Assembly: GCF_009828095.1 (NCBI RefSeq)
Contig: NZ_WTYP01000001.1
Coordinates: 868,001 to 932,000 of the forward strand
DNA from: Pontixanthobacter luteolus
GTDB lineage: Bacteria > Pseudomonadota > Alphaproteobacteria > Sphingomonadales > Sphingomonadaceae
DNA length: 64,000 nt
Direction: 5' to 3'
Shown here: piece after piece, positions 52,278-60,232 of the stretch
How positions within the stretch are numbered: the first letter of the stretch is position 1
Layout of the letters: each line of letters begins with the position of its first letter
Position numbers and translations under genes: made by a program
The notes under the pieces: generated by a model
The model's database searches: none
What the model saw: the letters and a program-made list of their open reading frames with translations, nothing else
Told to the model about the DNA's origin: nothing

Positions 52278-53651
52278 TTACTCGGTGTCACCCTCTTCCT
52301 GAGGAATTGGAGCATAGGAACCCGCTGGCACTGCGCTTGCGATAGGGCTGCTATGACCGCCTGCGGTTGACGAGCTGACGCCGAATATCCAGTCATCGCC
52401 GCGCACGCCTTCCAGTCTGGCGCTCGTCGCTACCGCGTTTTCGATCACGGGTTCCTCACGCCAATACGGTTCATCGGGGCGGCGCTGCCAGATGGTATAG
52501 CTGAAGGCCCCTTCCACGGGTTCCCACTCGATTTCCGTAAATGTGCGCACTGCGGCCTGAGCGACCGGAGCCGGCGGCATCGGGGCCATGGCCAATTTGT
52601 CCAAGGCGCGCACATTCAACTGCGCCGCCTTTGCAAGATAGGCGAAATCCATCTCATCGGGCGTATCGCCGTAGGTTATGCCGTCTTCCACACGAAGGTC
52701 CTGATGCTGATGTTCGTAATCTTCCACAGCGACTGAAAAACGGATGGCCGGATACCCTTTTTCCAGAAATGGAATCTGATCGCCGCCGCGGCCCATGCGG
52801 TCGGTCCGCCAGATTTGCCGCACATCAAGGCCGTTTGCGTTGTCTTCTGCCAGGCCATCGAGCCAGCGGGAGAGGTTCCTGCTGGGGCTGTCGTTTTCAC
52901 CGCCATTGCGGCGCTGCGCGGCACGGATTGTATCGGTCAGATCGGCGCGCGGACCCTCCGAGAACACACGGATGTGATCGGCATCGCAGTATCCGTCCGA
53001 ACCGCAGCTTCCGCCAACGATGTCGTTGTTCAGCACGGCCTTTACAGTCCAGCCCTGTTCTTCTGCGTAATCTGCCATCAACTGGCCGCCATAGAGCCCC
53101 TGTTCTTCGCCCGAGAGCAAGGCATAGACGATCGTCGTGGGATACTGGCGCTGCGACAGGACACGGGCCGCCTCGATCGCGACGGCGGTGCCCGATGCGT
53201 CGTCATTTGCACCCGGTGCATCGCTGGTGAAATCGAAAGCGTCCGTTGCCCGGCTGTCAATATGACCTTGTACGATCACGACTTCGTTCGGGCGTTCGGT
53301 CCCGCGCTGGATCGCGACCACATTGACCAGCCTCGTTGGTTCGGGAATCCGGCGGCCTTGGACCATTCGCTCAGGTAATACGATCTCAAGGCAGCCGCCG
53401 CACGCCTCGCTTGCCTTGCGAAATTCGCCTTCGCCCCACTTACGCGCGGCGCCGATACCGCGTTCCGGGTTATCTTGTTCAGAAAGGGTATGCCGCGTCC
53501 CGAAACCGACCAACGAATATACGTCCGATTTCAGACGTTCCTGGGAAACACCCTCACCGGCATCATCTGCAATTTCATCAGCGAGGTGATGATCAGCGGC
53601 GGCGGGAGTGGCGAAGGCCGCAGCGGCGGCGAGCAATGGAATGTAACGCAT
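52278..53651 (-). CDS. Secreted M28-family zinc aminopeptidase
   Basis: A 457-residue protein with a signal peptide (MRYIPLLAAAAAFATPAAA). The M28 fold shows zinc ligands in VIVQGHIDS, GANDDASGTAVAIE, LLSGEEQGLYGG (catalytic Glu pair), NNDIVGG and HQHQD. M28 enzymes release N-terminal amino acids from peptides in the periplasm or outside. A C-terminal domain (about 360-440) has fibronectin-like beta repeats (EWEPVEGAFSYTIWQR). The start is set by the signal peptide; a frame starting at 53666 adds five residues. Confidence 0.88.
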   Translation of the reverse strand: MRYIPLLAAAAAFATPAAADHHLADEIADDAGEGVSQERLKSDVYSLVGFGTRHTLSEQDNPERGIGAARKWGEGEFRKASEACGGCLEIVLPERMVQGRRIPEPTRLVNVVAIQRGTERPNEVVIVQGHIDSRATDAFDFTSDAPGANDDASGTAVAIEAARVLSQRQYPTTIVYALLSGEEQGLYGGQLMADYAEEQGWTVKAVLNNDIVGGSCGSDGYCDADHIRVFSEGPRADLTDTIRAAQRRNGGENDSPSRNLSRWLDGLAEDNANGLDVRQIWRTDRMGRGGDQIPFLEKGYPAIRFSVAVEDYEHQHQDLRVEDGITYGDTPDEMDFAYLAKAAQLNVRALDKLAMAPMPPAPVAQAAVRTFTEIEWEPVEGAFSYTIWQRRPDEPYWREEPVIENAVATSARLEGVRGDDWIFGVSSSTAGGHSSPIASAVPAGSYAPIPQEEGDTE

Positions 53652-53702
53652 CCTGCCTACATCCACACAAGCACACCGAATGGCAACCCTGTCGCTGCTG
53701 CC

Positions 53703-54287
53703 TCAGCCCTCCAGGTTTGGTTCGCCGTACTGGTTTTCGCTGCGCTGGGTTTTCAGGAAGCCGATCACCAGCACGATGATGACCACCAGCCAACCGATCA
53801 GGTCTTGTGCGATCATACCCGTCTGGACCTCAGGTGATTGGCCGGCCATCTGGGCATCGACGGCCGCACGCATGGTCGCCTCCAAACCGTCCAGCTGTCG
53901 GTATGCAAAGAACATCCACACCAATTGCAGACCAAGCGGTATTGCAAGCAAGAGGCCGGGTAGCCCGGTGTCATGCGCCCGCCTCACGAAAGCTGCTGAC
54001 AGCAGGACGGTATTGAGCAGCGCGATCCCGAGACTGATCCATACCAGCGTGCCCGCAAAATCTATCATGTGGTTCATGATCGCGGTTTCAGCCGTGCTGT
54101 TGTCACCTGTCTTGGCCGCTTCGATCCCGGCATCCATCGCCGCCATGATCGTAGGGATACTCGCGGCGAGATAAAGAACCAGGTTCAGGATCACCACGAA
54201 AAGGAAATAGCTCAGAAACCGCTTCCGTCCGTCTCGCCCGTTAAAGTTCGTCAGATTCTTGAGGCTATAACCAATTGCACCCGCCAT
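53703..54287 (-). CDS. DUF805-family membrane protein
   Basis: A 194-residue inner-membrane protein with about four helices. It has the DUF805 signatures NFNGRDGRKRFLSYFLF near residue 14 and FVRRAHDTGLPG near 100. Members of this family have no established function. It lies between the M28 peptidase and proS, all on the minus strand, with short gaps. Confidence 0.82.
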   Translation of the reverse strand: MAGAIGYSLKNLTNFNGRDGRKRFLSYFLFVVILNLVLYLAASIPTIMAAMDAGIEAAKTGDNSTAETAIMNHMIDFAGTLVWISLGIALLNTVLLSAAFVRRAHDTGLPGLLLAIPLGLQLVWMFFAYRQLDGLEATMRAAVDAQMAGQSPEVQTGMIAQDLIGWLVVIIVLVIGFLKTQRSENQYGEPNLEG

Positions 54288-54305
54288 CAGATCGATCCTT
54301 TCGGC

Positions 54306-55847
54306 TTAATACGCTTTTGCAACATAAATCCGCTCGATAGCGGGCTGTCCAGTGAATATGCATGTGCCGTCAACTGGCTCGCCATTCATCGGAACATTGC
54401 GAATTGTGAGCTTCAGCGCCTTCAGTTGCTCGACCACGGCTTCCAAGTCATCCCCGGTCGGTTTGGACCATTGAACTTCGGCCCAGCCAGGCTGAGCTTT
54501 GTCTTCCGCATAGAATTCGGAGAGCTGTTCCATGGTCGTGATACCGCGCTCGATATTGCGGTCACGCCGTTCCTGCGCCTCGTTAAACAGTGACGCCTGG
54601 ATTTCTTCGAGCAGCGAGGGAATCTGTTCGGCGGCCGCCATCTTTTCAGGCGAGTGGAAATCAGGCTTTCCGCTGTCCGCCCATAGCGCATCACGGCGCA
54701 GCATACTGACGACACCGCCCTCCATGTCGCGGCCGCCAACCTCGATGATCACAGGGGCACCTTTGCGCACCCAGTCCCAGCGCTTTGCCGCAGCCTTGCC
54801 CGGCTTTTTGTCAAGCAGCACGCGCAAGCGTTCGCCAAATGCCGTCTTTTGAGCCAATGCCGCGCGGAGCTCTTCGCAATAAGCGAGAAGCGCCTCGTCC
54901 TCGGGCTTGTCACGCAGCATCGGCAGAATCACCACCTGCCATGGCGCGATAGTTGGCGGGACGCGCAGTCCGTCATCATCGCCATGGGTCATGATTACCC
55001 CGCCAATCATACGGGTTGAAACACCCCAACTCGTGGTGTGGCAAAGCTGCTGGCCGCCTTCTTTGTCCTGATACCGGATGCCGGCCGCTTCGGAGAAGTT
55101 CGTACCCAGATAGTGCGAAGTGCCTGCCTGCAACGCCTTGCCATCCTGCATCATGGCTTCGATCGACCAGGTCTCGACGGCACCGGGGAAACGTTCGTTC
55201 TCCGGCTTTTCGCCAGCGATAACCGGCAAGGCGAGGTCTTCTTCAGCGCATGCGCGGTAAACTTCGAGCATCCGCAGCGTGTGTTCTTTCGCTTCAGCTT
55301 CGTCGGCATGGGCGGTATGACCTTCCTGCCACAGGAACTCGCTTGTCCGCAGGAACATACGGGTCCGCATTTCCCAGCGAACGACATTGGCCCACTGGTT
55401 GGTAAGCAGTGGCAGATCGCGCCAGCTCTGGATCCAGCGCGCCATTGCGTCGCCGATGATCGTTTCGGAAGTCGGGCGCACGACCAGAGGCTCTTCCAGC
55501 TTAGCCTCTGGGTCGGGAATAAGTTTGCCTGAACCATCGGCGATCAGACGGTGATGCGTGACAACGGCCATTTCCTTGGCGAAACCATCAACGTGCTCTG
55601 CCTCACGCTCGAAATTGGAGAGCGGAATGAAAATCGGGAAATAGCAGTTGTCGTGACCGGTATCCTTGATCCGCTGGTCGAGCAGGCGCTGGATTCGCTC
55701 CCAGATACCGTAACCCCACGGCTTTATTACCATGCAGCCGCGAACGCCCGATTCCTCGGCCATATCTGCAGCGGAAATGACTTCCTGATACCATTGCGCG
55801 AAGTCGTCGGAGCGCTTCACGGTCAAAGCGTGGCGGATGTTGGACAC
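54306..55847 (-). CDS. proS: Prolyl-tRNA synthetase, archaeal/eukaryotic type
   Basis: A 513-residue class II synthetase. It lacks the bacterial editing insertion and instead matches the archaeal/eukaryotic ProRS: GCMVIKPWGYGIWERIQ, TGHDNCYFPIFIP, RPTSETIIGDAMARWI, NQWANVVRWEMRTRMFLRTS, EFLWQEGHTAHAD and SWGVSTRMIGGVIMTHGDD. The C-terminus ends in Tyr (YVAKAY), the hallmark of that type, which has its own C-terminal domain. Most alphaproteobacteria have a different, bacterial-type ProRS, so this gene may have an ancient horizontal origin. Confidence 0.93.
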   Translation of the reverse strand: MSNIRHALTVKRSDDFAQWYQEVISAADMAEESGVRGCMVIKPWGYGIWERIQRLLDQRIKDTGHDNCYFPIFIPLSNFEREAEHVDGFAKEMAVVTHHRLIADGSGKLIPDPEAKLEEPLVVRPTSETIIGDAMARWIQSWRDLPLLTNQWANVVRWEMRTRMFLRTSEFLWQEGHTAHADEAEAKEHTLRMLEVYRACAEEDLALPVIAGEKPENERFPGAVETWSIEAMMQDGKALQAGTSHYLGTNFSEAAGIRYQDKEGGQQLCHTTSWGVSTRMIGGVIMTHGDDDGLRVPPTIAPWQVVILPMLRDKPEDEALLAYCEELRAALAQKTAFGERLRVLLDKKPGKAAAKRWDWVRKGAPVIIEVGGRDMEGGVVSMLRRDALWADSGKPDFHSPEKMAAAEQIPSLLEEIQASLFNEAQERRDRNIERGITTMEQLSEFYAEDKAQPGWAEVQWSKPTGDDLEAVVEQLKALKLTIRNVPMNGEPVDGTCIFTGQPAIERIYVAKAY

Positions 55848-55891
55848 AGTTCGAATATTCCTGACTTGTAAAAATGCTGCGAATGGTGAGC

Positions 55892-56458
55892 TTACTTGCT
55901 CAGCTCATCCAGTTTCTTTTGCATGGCCGCCATCTGCTGGCGCAGATCGTCGATCTCTGCATTTTCGCCGGCTGCACCTGCATCAGCGCCCGGTTTGGTT
56001 TCGCCTTTTGCGCCGGGCAGAATTGCTTCGCCCACTGCGCGCATCACAGCCATGTTGGTTTCATGAATTTTAGCGAGCGGGTTGCTGCCCAGACCTCCCC
56101 GAAAAGCTTCTTGAATCTTTGCCTGATTATCGCGAAAATTCTTCATGCTGGCTTCGAGATACTGCGGCATCATCGACTGCATCGAATTGCCATACATTGC
56201 GATGAGATCGCGCAGAAAGCTTACTGGAAGCATCTGCTTCCCGCTCGATTCCTCGTCCATGATGATCTGTGTCAGGATCGAGTGCGTGATATCATCGCCG
56301 CTCTTGGCGTCGACAACTTCGAATTCGATGTTCTCCCGTGTCATCTTCGCAAGATCATCAAGCGTGATGTAGCTGGACGATGCGGTGTTGTAGAGACGGC
56401 GGTTGGCGTATTTCTTGATGGTAACCTTGTCACCATTTTGCGCTTCGCGCTTGGCCAT
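55892..56458 (-). CDS. phaR: Polyhydroxyalkanoate synthesis repressor
   Basis: A 188-residue repressor that senses polyhydroxyalkanoate granules and controls phasin genes. The N-terminal DNA-binding region is KKYANRRLYNTASSSYITLD and LAKM (PHB_acc_N), followed by the accumulation-regulator domain. A coiled coil (RQQMAAMQKKLDEL) ends the protein. The ATG at 56458 is chosen because the family begins MAKR. An exact match to the PhaR consensus lies upstream (56487-56498), suggesting autoregulation. No phaC or phasin gene lies in the window. Confidence 0.93.
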   Translation of the reverse strand: MAKREAQNGDKVTIKKYANRRLYNTASSSYITLDDLAKMTRENIEFEVVDAKSGDDITHSILTQIIMDEESSGKQMLPVSFLRDLIAMYGNSMQSMMPQYLEASMKNFRDNQAKIQEAFRGGLGSNPLAKIHETNMAVMRAVGEAILPGAKGETKPGADAGAAGENAEIDDLRQQMAAMQKKLDELSK

Positions 56459-56482
56459 GGACAATTCCCGTATGTTGCAATG

Positions 56483-56508
56483 CATGCTGCATTAGCAGCC
56501 GCAGCATG
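56483..56508. promoter_or_regulatory. Predicted PhaR operator
   Basis: CTGC-ATTA-GCAG (56487-56498) matches exactly the CTGCN3-4GCAG element recognised by Paracoccus PhaR. It lies inside a larger perfect inverted repeat CATGCTGC-N10-GCAGCATG (56483-56490 and 56501-56508), within a stretch very rich in TGC/GCA. It sits between the alr stop and the phaR start, so PhaR probably represses its own gene here. Binding is inferred from the consensus. Confidence 0.75.
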
Positions 56509-56523
56509 TGCAGTGCAACATTG

Positions 56524-57579
56524 CTATGCCGGTTTTGATTGGCGGTCGTAACGTTTCCCAAGCGTCGTGAGTAATTCATATTGTGAAAGCCCGCTCGTGC
56601 GTGCCGCATCTGGTAGGTGATATGGCACATCCAGCCAATCGCCCTCTTTCAGATCCGGCGCCGCGCCAAGATCGACGACCACCATATCCATCGAGACTTT
56701 GCCCAGCAGCGGGAGCATTCGGCCATTGGAAGACAGCGCTCCCCGTGCGCCCCAGCTTCGCAGGAAACCGTCGGCGTAACCCAGCGATACTATGCCCGCC
56801 AGCATATCGCGCCTGGCTGTGTATTCGCCGTTATATCCGACCCGGTCCCCGGCAGCCAGTTTGCGCAATTGCATAATTGCTGCCTGCGGGAAGGCAACTT
56901 GCTGGATCGCTTCGGCCAGTTCGGGCCTCGGCACCCCGCCATACAACGAAAGACCGGGGCGAGTAATATCGAAAGCATAATCTGCCCCCAACGCGATCCC
57001 TGCACTGTTCGCCAGACTGCGTCTGCGCGGCGAAAATTTGGCTGAGGCTTGCCGGAACAGGCCCAGCTGGGCTGCATTGGCCGCGCTGTCCTCATCCGCC
57101 GATGAGAGGTGCGACATCAGCGTTTCGATCTGGAGTTCTTGCAGAACCGGCTCAGCGATATCGGCCATTGCCACGCCCAGCCTGTTGATGCCGGTATCGA
57201 TCATCAAGTCACAGATACCGCCCCCGCCGTCCAGCCAGCGCTTCGCCTGCGGCAGGCTGTTGATCACCGGGCGCACCCCGGTGGCGATCGCGAACGCTAC
57301 GTGTTCATCCGTCAGCGGGCCGTGAAGAACCGACAATTCAGTTGGCTTGACGAGTGGAGCTACCTTTGCTGCTTCACCCCAGTGCGCGACATAAAAATCG
57401 GCACAGCCAGCTTCTCGCAGTGCTGGCACGGCGAATTCCACACCCAGACCGTAGGCGTTTGCCTTAACAGCAGCACCGGCAACGGCGCCGCCCGACAACC
57501 CGGACAGCGTGCGCCAGTTCGCTGCAATCGCCCCCTCGTCAAGCAGCAGCCGTAGAGATGATGGCGGCAGGTCAGCCAT
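56524..57579 (-). CDS. alr: Alanine racemase
   Basis: A 351-residue PLP enzyme that makes D-alanine for peptidoglycan. The PLP-binding Lys is K39 in AAVKANAYGLG, and the catalytic Tyr near residue 253 lies in VGYNGEYT. Other family segments are LHGPLTDEHV, GINRLGV and VSMDMVVVDLG. The gene begins 8 bases inside the end of the transporter gene and is followed by phaR. Confidence 0.94.
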   Translation of the reverse strand: MADLPPSSLRLLLDEGAIAANWRTLSGLSGGAVAGAAVKANAYGLGVEFAVPALREAGCADFYVAHWGEAAKVAPLVKPTELSVLHGPLTDEHVAFAIATGVRPVINSLPQAKRWLDGGGGICDLMIDTGINRLGVAMADIAEPVLQELQIETLMSHLSSADEDSAANAAQLGLFRQASAKFSPRRRSLANSAGIALGADYAFDITRPGLSLYGGVPRPELAEAIQQVAFPQAAIMQLRKLAAGDRVGYNGEYTARRDMLAGIVSLGYADGFLRSWGARGALSSNGRMLPLLGKVSMDMVVVDLGAAPDLKEGDWLDVPYHLPDAARTSGLSQYELLTTLGKRYDRQSKPA

Positions 57580-59206
57580 TGTCGTCGAAGTCGCGCGGCG
57601 GGCCGCTCGGCAGGCCCCACCATGCTACCACAACACCGAAGGCGACAACGGCCCACGTATACCAAAGTCCCGCGTATACATCGCCTGTACGCGCCACGAT
57701 AAATCCGGCAATCAAGGGCAGGAACCCGCCCAGATATCCAGCGCCAATATGATAGGGTATCGACATTGAACTGTACCGGATCTTCGGAGGAAACATTTCC
57801 GACAGAAGCGCCGCAACAGAGCCGTAGGTCAACGCCGAAAGCAGGCCGAGCACCAGAAGAAGCCCGATAATGCCCAGTATGCTGGTGAACGGCGGGGTCT
57901 GCTTGGAAAAGTCGAAACCTTCATTCGAAAGCGCGTCCTGAAGCCCATCGCGTCGGCTCGCGCCGTCAGTAAGCCAATCGTCGCCAAAAACGACAGGTGT
58001 GCCGCCAACCGTCACCCCAAGAGTATCGGATTCCTCGATTGTGTAGGATACGCCGCTTGCAGTCAGAGTTTCCAGAACCTGACCGCATGAGGTCTGCGTC
58101 CGGTCGAACAGATCGGCAAACGGGTCGGTCACGCACTGGGTGCCGCTAACTACGACTGGACGGGCCTTTGCCGATTCTGCGAGGCCAGGATTTGCCAAAT
58201 TGCCCATCGCCCAGAAAATGGGAAACAGTGTGACGAGGGTCAGCAAGGCCCCAATGATGATAGGCTTCTTCCGCCCCACCCTGTCGGACCATTTGCCCAC
58301 CACAACGTAAAACGCCATCGACACTATGCCGGCAATCAGCAGGATGATTTCGACAAGGCTGTCCTCAACCCGCATCGGTCCGCGTAGGAATGAAAGGCCC
58401 GAGAAGAAAGCTGTGTACCAGATCGTGGTCAGAACCCCGGTAACGCCGAACAGTGCCACGAAAATGCGCTTCTTGTTTCCCGGATAGGTAAAGCTTTCGA
58501 CAAACGGATTGCCTGCAGTTTCTCCAGCTTCTTTCATCGCTTTGAAGACAGGGCTCTCATTCAGTTTGAGCCGCATCCACAGTGAAATACCGAGAAGCAC
58601 AATCGACAGCAGGAACGGTACGCGCCAGCCCCAATCGAGGAATGCCTGTTCGGGGATTAGCACCCGGCACGCGATTACAACTGCGATACTGAGAACGAAT
58701 CCGCCCGCAACACTCGCCTGGATGAAGCTGGTGAAGTACCCGCGCTTGTCTGCGTCGGCGTGTTCGGCGACGTAGATTGCGGCGCCGCCATATTCGCCGC
58801 CCAGAGCGAGGCCCTGCAGCACGCGCAGCAAGATAACGATTATGGGTGCCGCTATCCCGATGCTCGCAGCGCTAGGGATCAAGCCGACGCCCGCGGTCGC
58901 GATACCCATCAGCGTCACCGTGACAAGAAAGGTATATTTGCGGCCCAGTTTGTCGCCAAGGTAACCGAACAAAATTGCGCCAACCGGCCTGAAACCGAAG
59001 CCGATTGCGAATGTCGCCCAGACCAAAAGAATTTCGAGCGTTTCGTTACCACTCGGGAAAAAGGTCGGGCCGATGATGTAGAACAGCGTGCCGTAGATGA
59101 AGAAATCATACCATTCGAAGATCGTCCCTGCGGACGAAGCCCCGATGACGAGCTTGATTTCCTTCTGCGATGGTTCGCGCTCTACTGTTGCAGACGTACC
59201 GGTCAT
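57572..59206 (-). CDS. MFS transporter, metabolite:H+ symporter (MHS/ProP-like) with large periplasmic insert
   Basis: A 544-residue major facilitator protein. The MHS subfamily motif SAGTIFEWYDFFIYGT lies near residue 24 and GYLGDKLGRKYTFL near 81; a second GKWSDRVGRKKP lies near 304. Instead of the usual 430-450 residues it has an extra hydrophilic segment of about 100 residues (about 337-441), holding two Cys (TQCVTD, TSCGQV), between two late membrane helices. The substrate is unknown; relatives move proline, betaine, citrate or other acids. The start is set by MTGTSATVEREPSQKE. Confidence 0.85.
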   Translation of the reverse strand: MTGTSATVEREPSQKEIKLVIGASSAGTIFEWYDFFIYGTLFYIIGPTFFPSGNETLEILLVWATFAIGFGFRPVGAILFGYLGDKLGRKYTFLVTVTLMGIATAGVGLIPSAASIGIAAPIIVILLRVLQGLALGGEYGGAAIYVAEHADADKRGYFTSFIQASVAGGFVLSIAVVIACRVLIPEQAFLDWGWRVPFLLSIVLLGISLWMRLKLNESPVFKAMKEAGETAGNPFVESFTYPGNKKRIFVALFGVTGVLTTIWYTAFFSGLSFLRGPMRVEDSLVEIILLIAGIVSMAFYVVVGKWSDRVGRKKPIIIGALLTLVTLFPIFWAMGNLANPGLAESAKARPVVVSGTQCVTDPFADLFDRTQTSCGQVLETLTASGVSYTIEESDTLGVTVGGTPVVFGDDWLTDGASRRDGLQDALSNEGFDFSKQTPPFTSILGIIGLLLVLGLLSALTYGSVAALLSEMFPPKIRYSSMSIPYHIGAGYLGGFLPLIAGFIVARTGDVYAGLWYTWAVVAFGVVVAWWGLPSGPPRDFDDNG

Positions 59207-59244
59207 GGCGTCCTGATCCTCCCCGAAATTCTTATGAGGCGGCT

Positions 59245-59700
59245 CTAGCCCGCGTGGGTTGGGTTGGAAAGCGCCAGACGGGCGGCTCTCCACGGCAAAC
59301 GGATTGCATCGTGCCTGCCGGGAAACTCCTGTGCAGCCGTAAGAAACGCAATTCCCGGCCAGTCAGGCATCTCGCCTGATCGAGTCAGCCATGCTCGCAA
59401 TGCGGCGTCTGCAGCATCTAAATCTCCAGCGGCTTTTCCCTCGGCTCCGAGAGCGAATATTGCCGCCGCCGCTTGACCCACCGCGCACGCAGTTACGGCC
59501 ATTCCGACAGCGGCAATCTCACCAGATGCGTTTGTTCTAAGTGCGATATCGAGCGTGCTGCCGCAGCTGCGTGACCGCGCGCTGGCTTTTGCGGCGGCGT
59601 CATCAATGTACGGATAATTTGCCAGCTCGGTCGCGAGAGAAAGGATTTCGCGGGAGTACAGCTTTCCGGCTGCGGGCGCAGAACCCGTGGCTGAATCCAT
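59245..59700 (-). CDS. NifU/IscU-like iron-sulfur scaffold protein, third Cys missing
   Basis: A 151-residue protein with the IscU-type fold (LYSREILSLATELANYP, RSRSCGSTLDIAL, GMAVTACAVGQAAAAIF). Two cluster-binding Cys are visible. The third position, expected in a segment like R-x-x-C-x-x-LPW, reads RHDAIRLPWRAARLAL and has no Cys. Full scaffold function is therefore doubtful; it may be a carrier or accessory protein. The ATG at 59700 shares its first base with the end of cvpA (TGATG). Confidence 0.75.
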   Translation of the reverse strand: MDSATGSAPAAGKLYSREILSLATELANYPYIDDAAAKASARSRSCGSTLDIALRTNASGEIAAVGMAVTACAVGQAAAAIFALGAEGKAAGDLDAADAALRAWLTRSGEMPDWPGIAFLTAAQEFPGRHDAIRLPWRAARLALSNPTHAG

Positions 59701-60218
59701 CAACTTTCGGATTGCTCGCTGCGCAGCCGTGCGCGGCGGCTCTCGATCATCTGAACGAGGGTATCAGCGCTGGCGTTGACCACCGGATAGGTTCTGGCGC
59801 TGACAATCCATGCCGGCCGTCCGGCCACGCCCCAGGCGGTGTCATATCCAAGAACCAGCAGCGAGAACGCAATAACGACGATCAGAGCGCCCTTTATCGC
59901 CCCGAATCCGAAGCCGAGCACACGGTCGATCGGTCCAAGGATGGATGAGCGCGATGCCTCCCCAACCCGGCCAGCAATCAGCTTCATCGCGGCATAAGGG
60001 ATCAGCAACAGCAGGGCGAAGGCGAGAACCGCAGTCGGTGTCCCGGGCGCGATATACTCCTTCAGCGCGTCATACAGAGGCGTATGCAGGTAATGGATTG
60101 CGAAAATCGCGAGCATCCAGGCCGCAAGAGAGAGCACCTCCTGCACCAGTCCGCGCAGAAAACCGCCAATAGCGGCGACGCCCACGATGATGAGCACGAT
60201 GAGATCAAAGCTGTTCAT
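59700..60218 (-). CDS. CvpA-family membrane protein
   Basis: A 172-residue inner-membrane protein of the CvpA family with about four helices, starting NSFDLIVLIIVGVAAIGGFL, then RGLVQEVLSLAAWMLAIFAI. E. coli CvpA is needed for colicin V production and resistance to bile and osmotic stress; its exact action is unknown. It lies 14 bases after radA and is coupled to the Fe-S scaffold gene. Confidence 0.88.
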   Translation of the reverse strand: MNSFDLIVLIIVGVAAIGGFLRGLVQEVLSLAAWMLAIFAIHYLHTPLYDALKEYIAPGTPTAVLAFALLLLIPYAAMKLIAGRVGEASRSSILGPIDRVLGFGFGAIKGALIVVIAFSLLVLGYDTAWGVAGRPAWIVSARTYPVVNASADTLVQMIESRRARLRSEQSES

Positions 60219-60232
60219 TACGGGTCAGAGGA

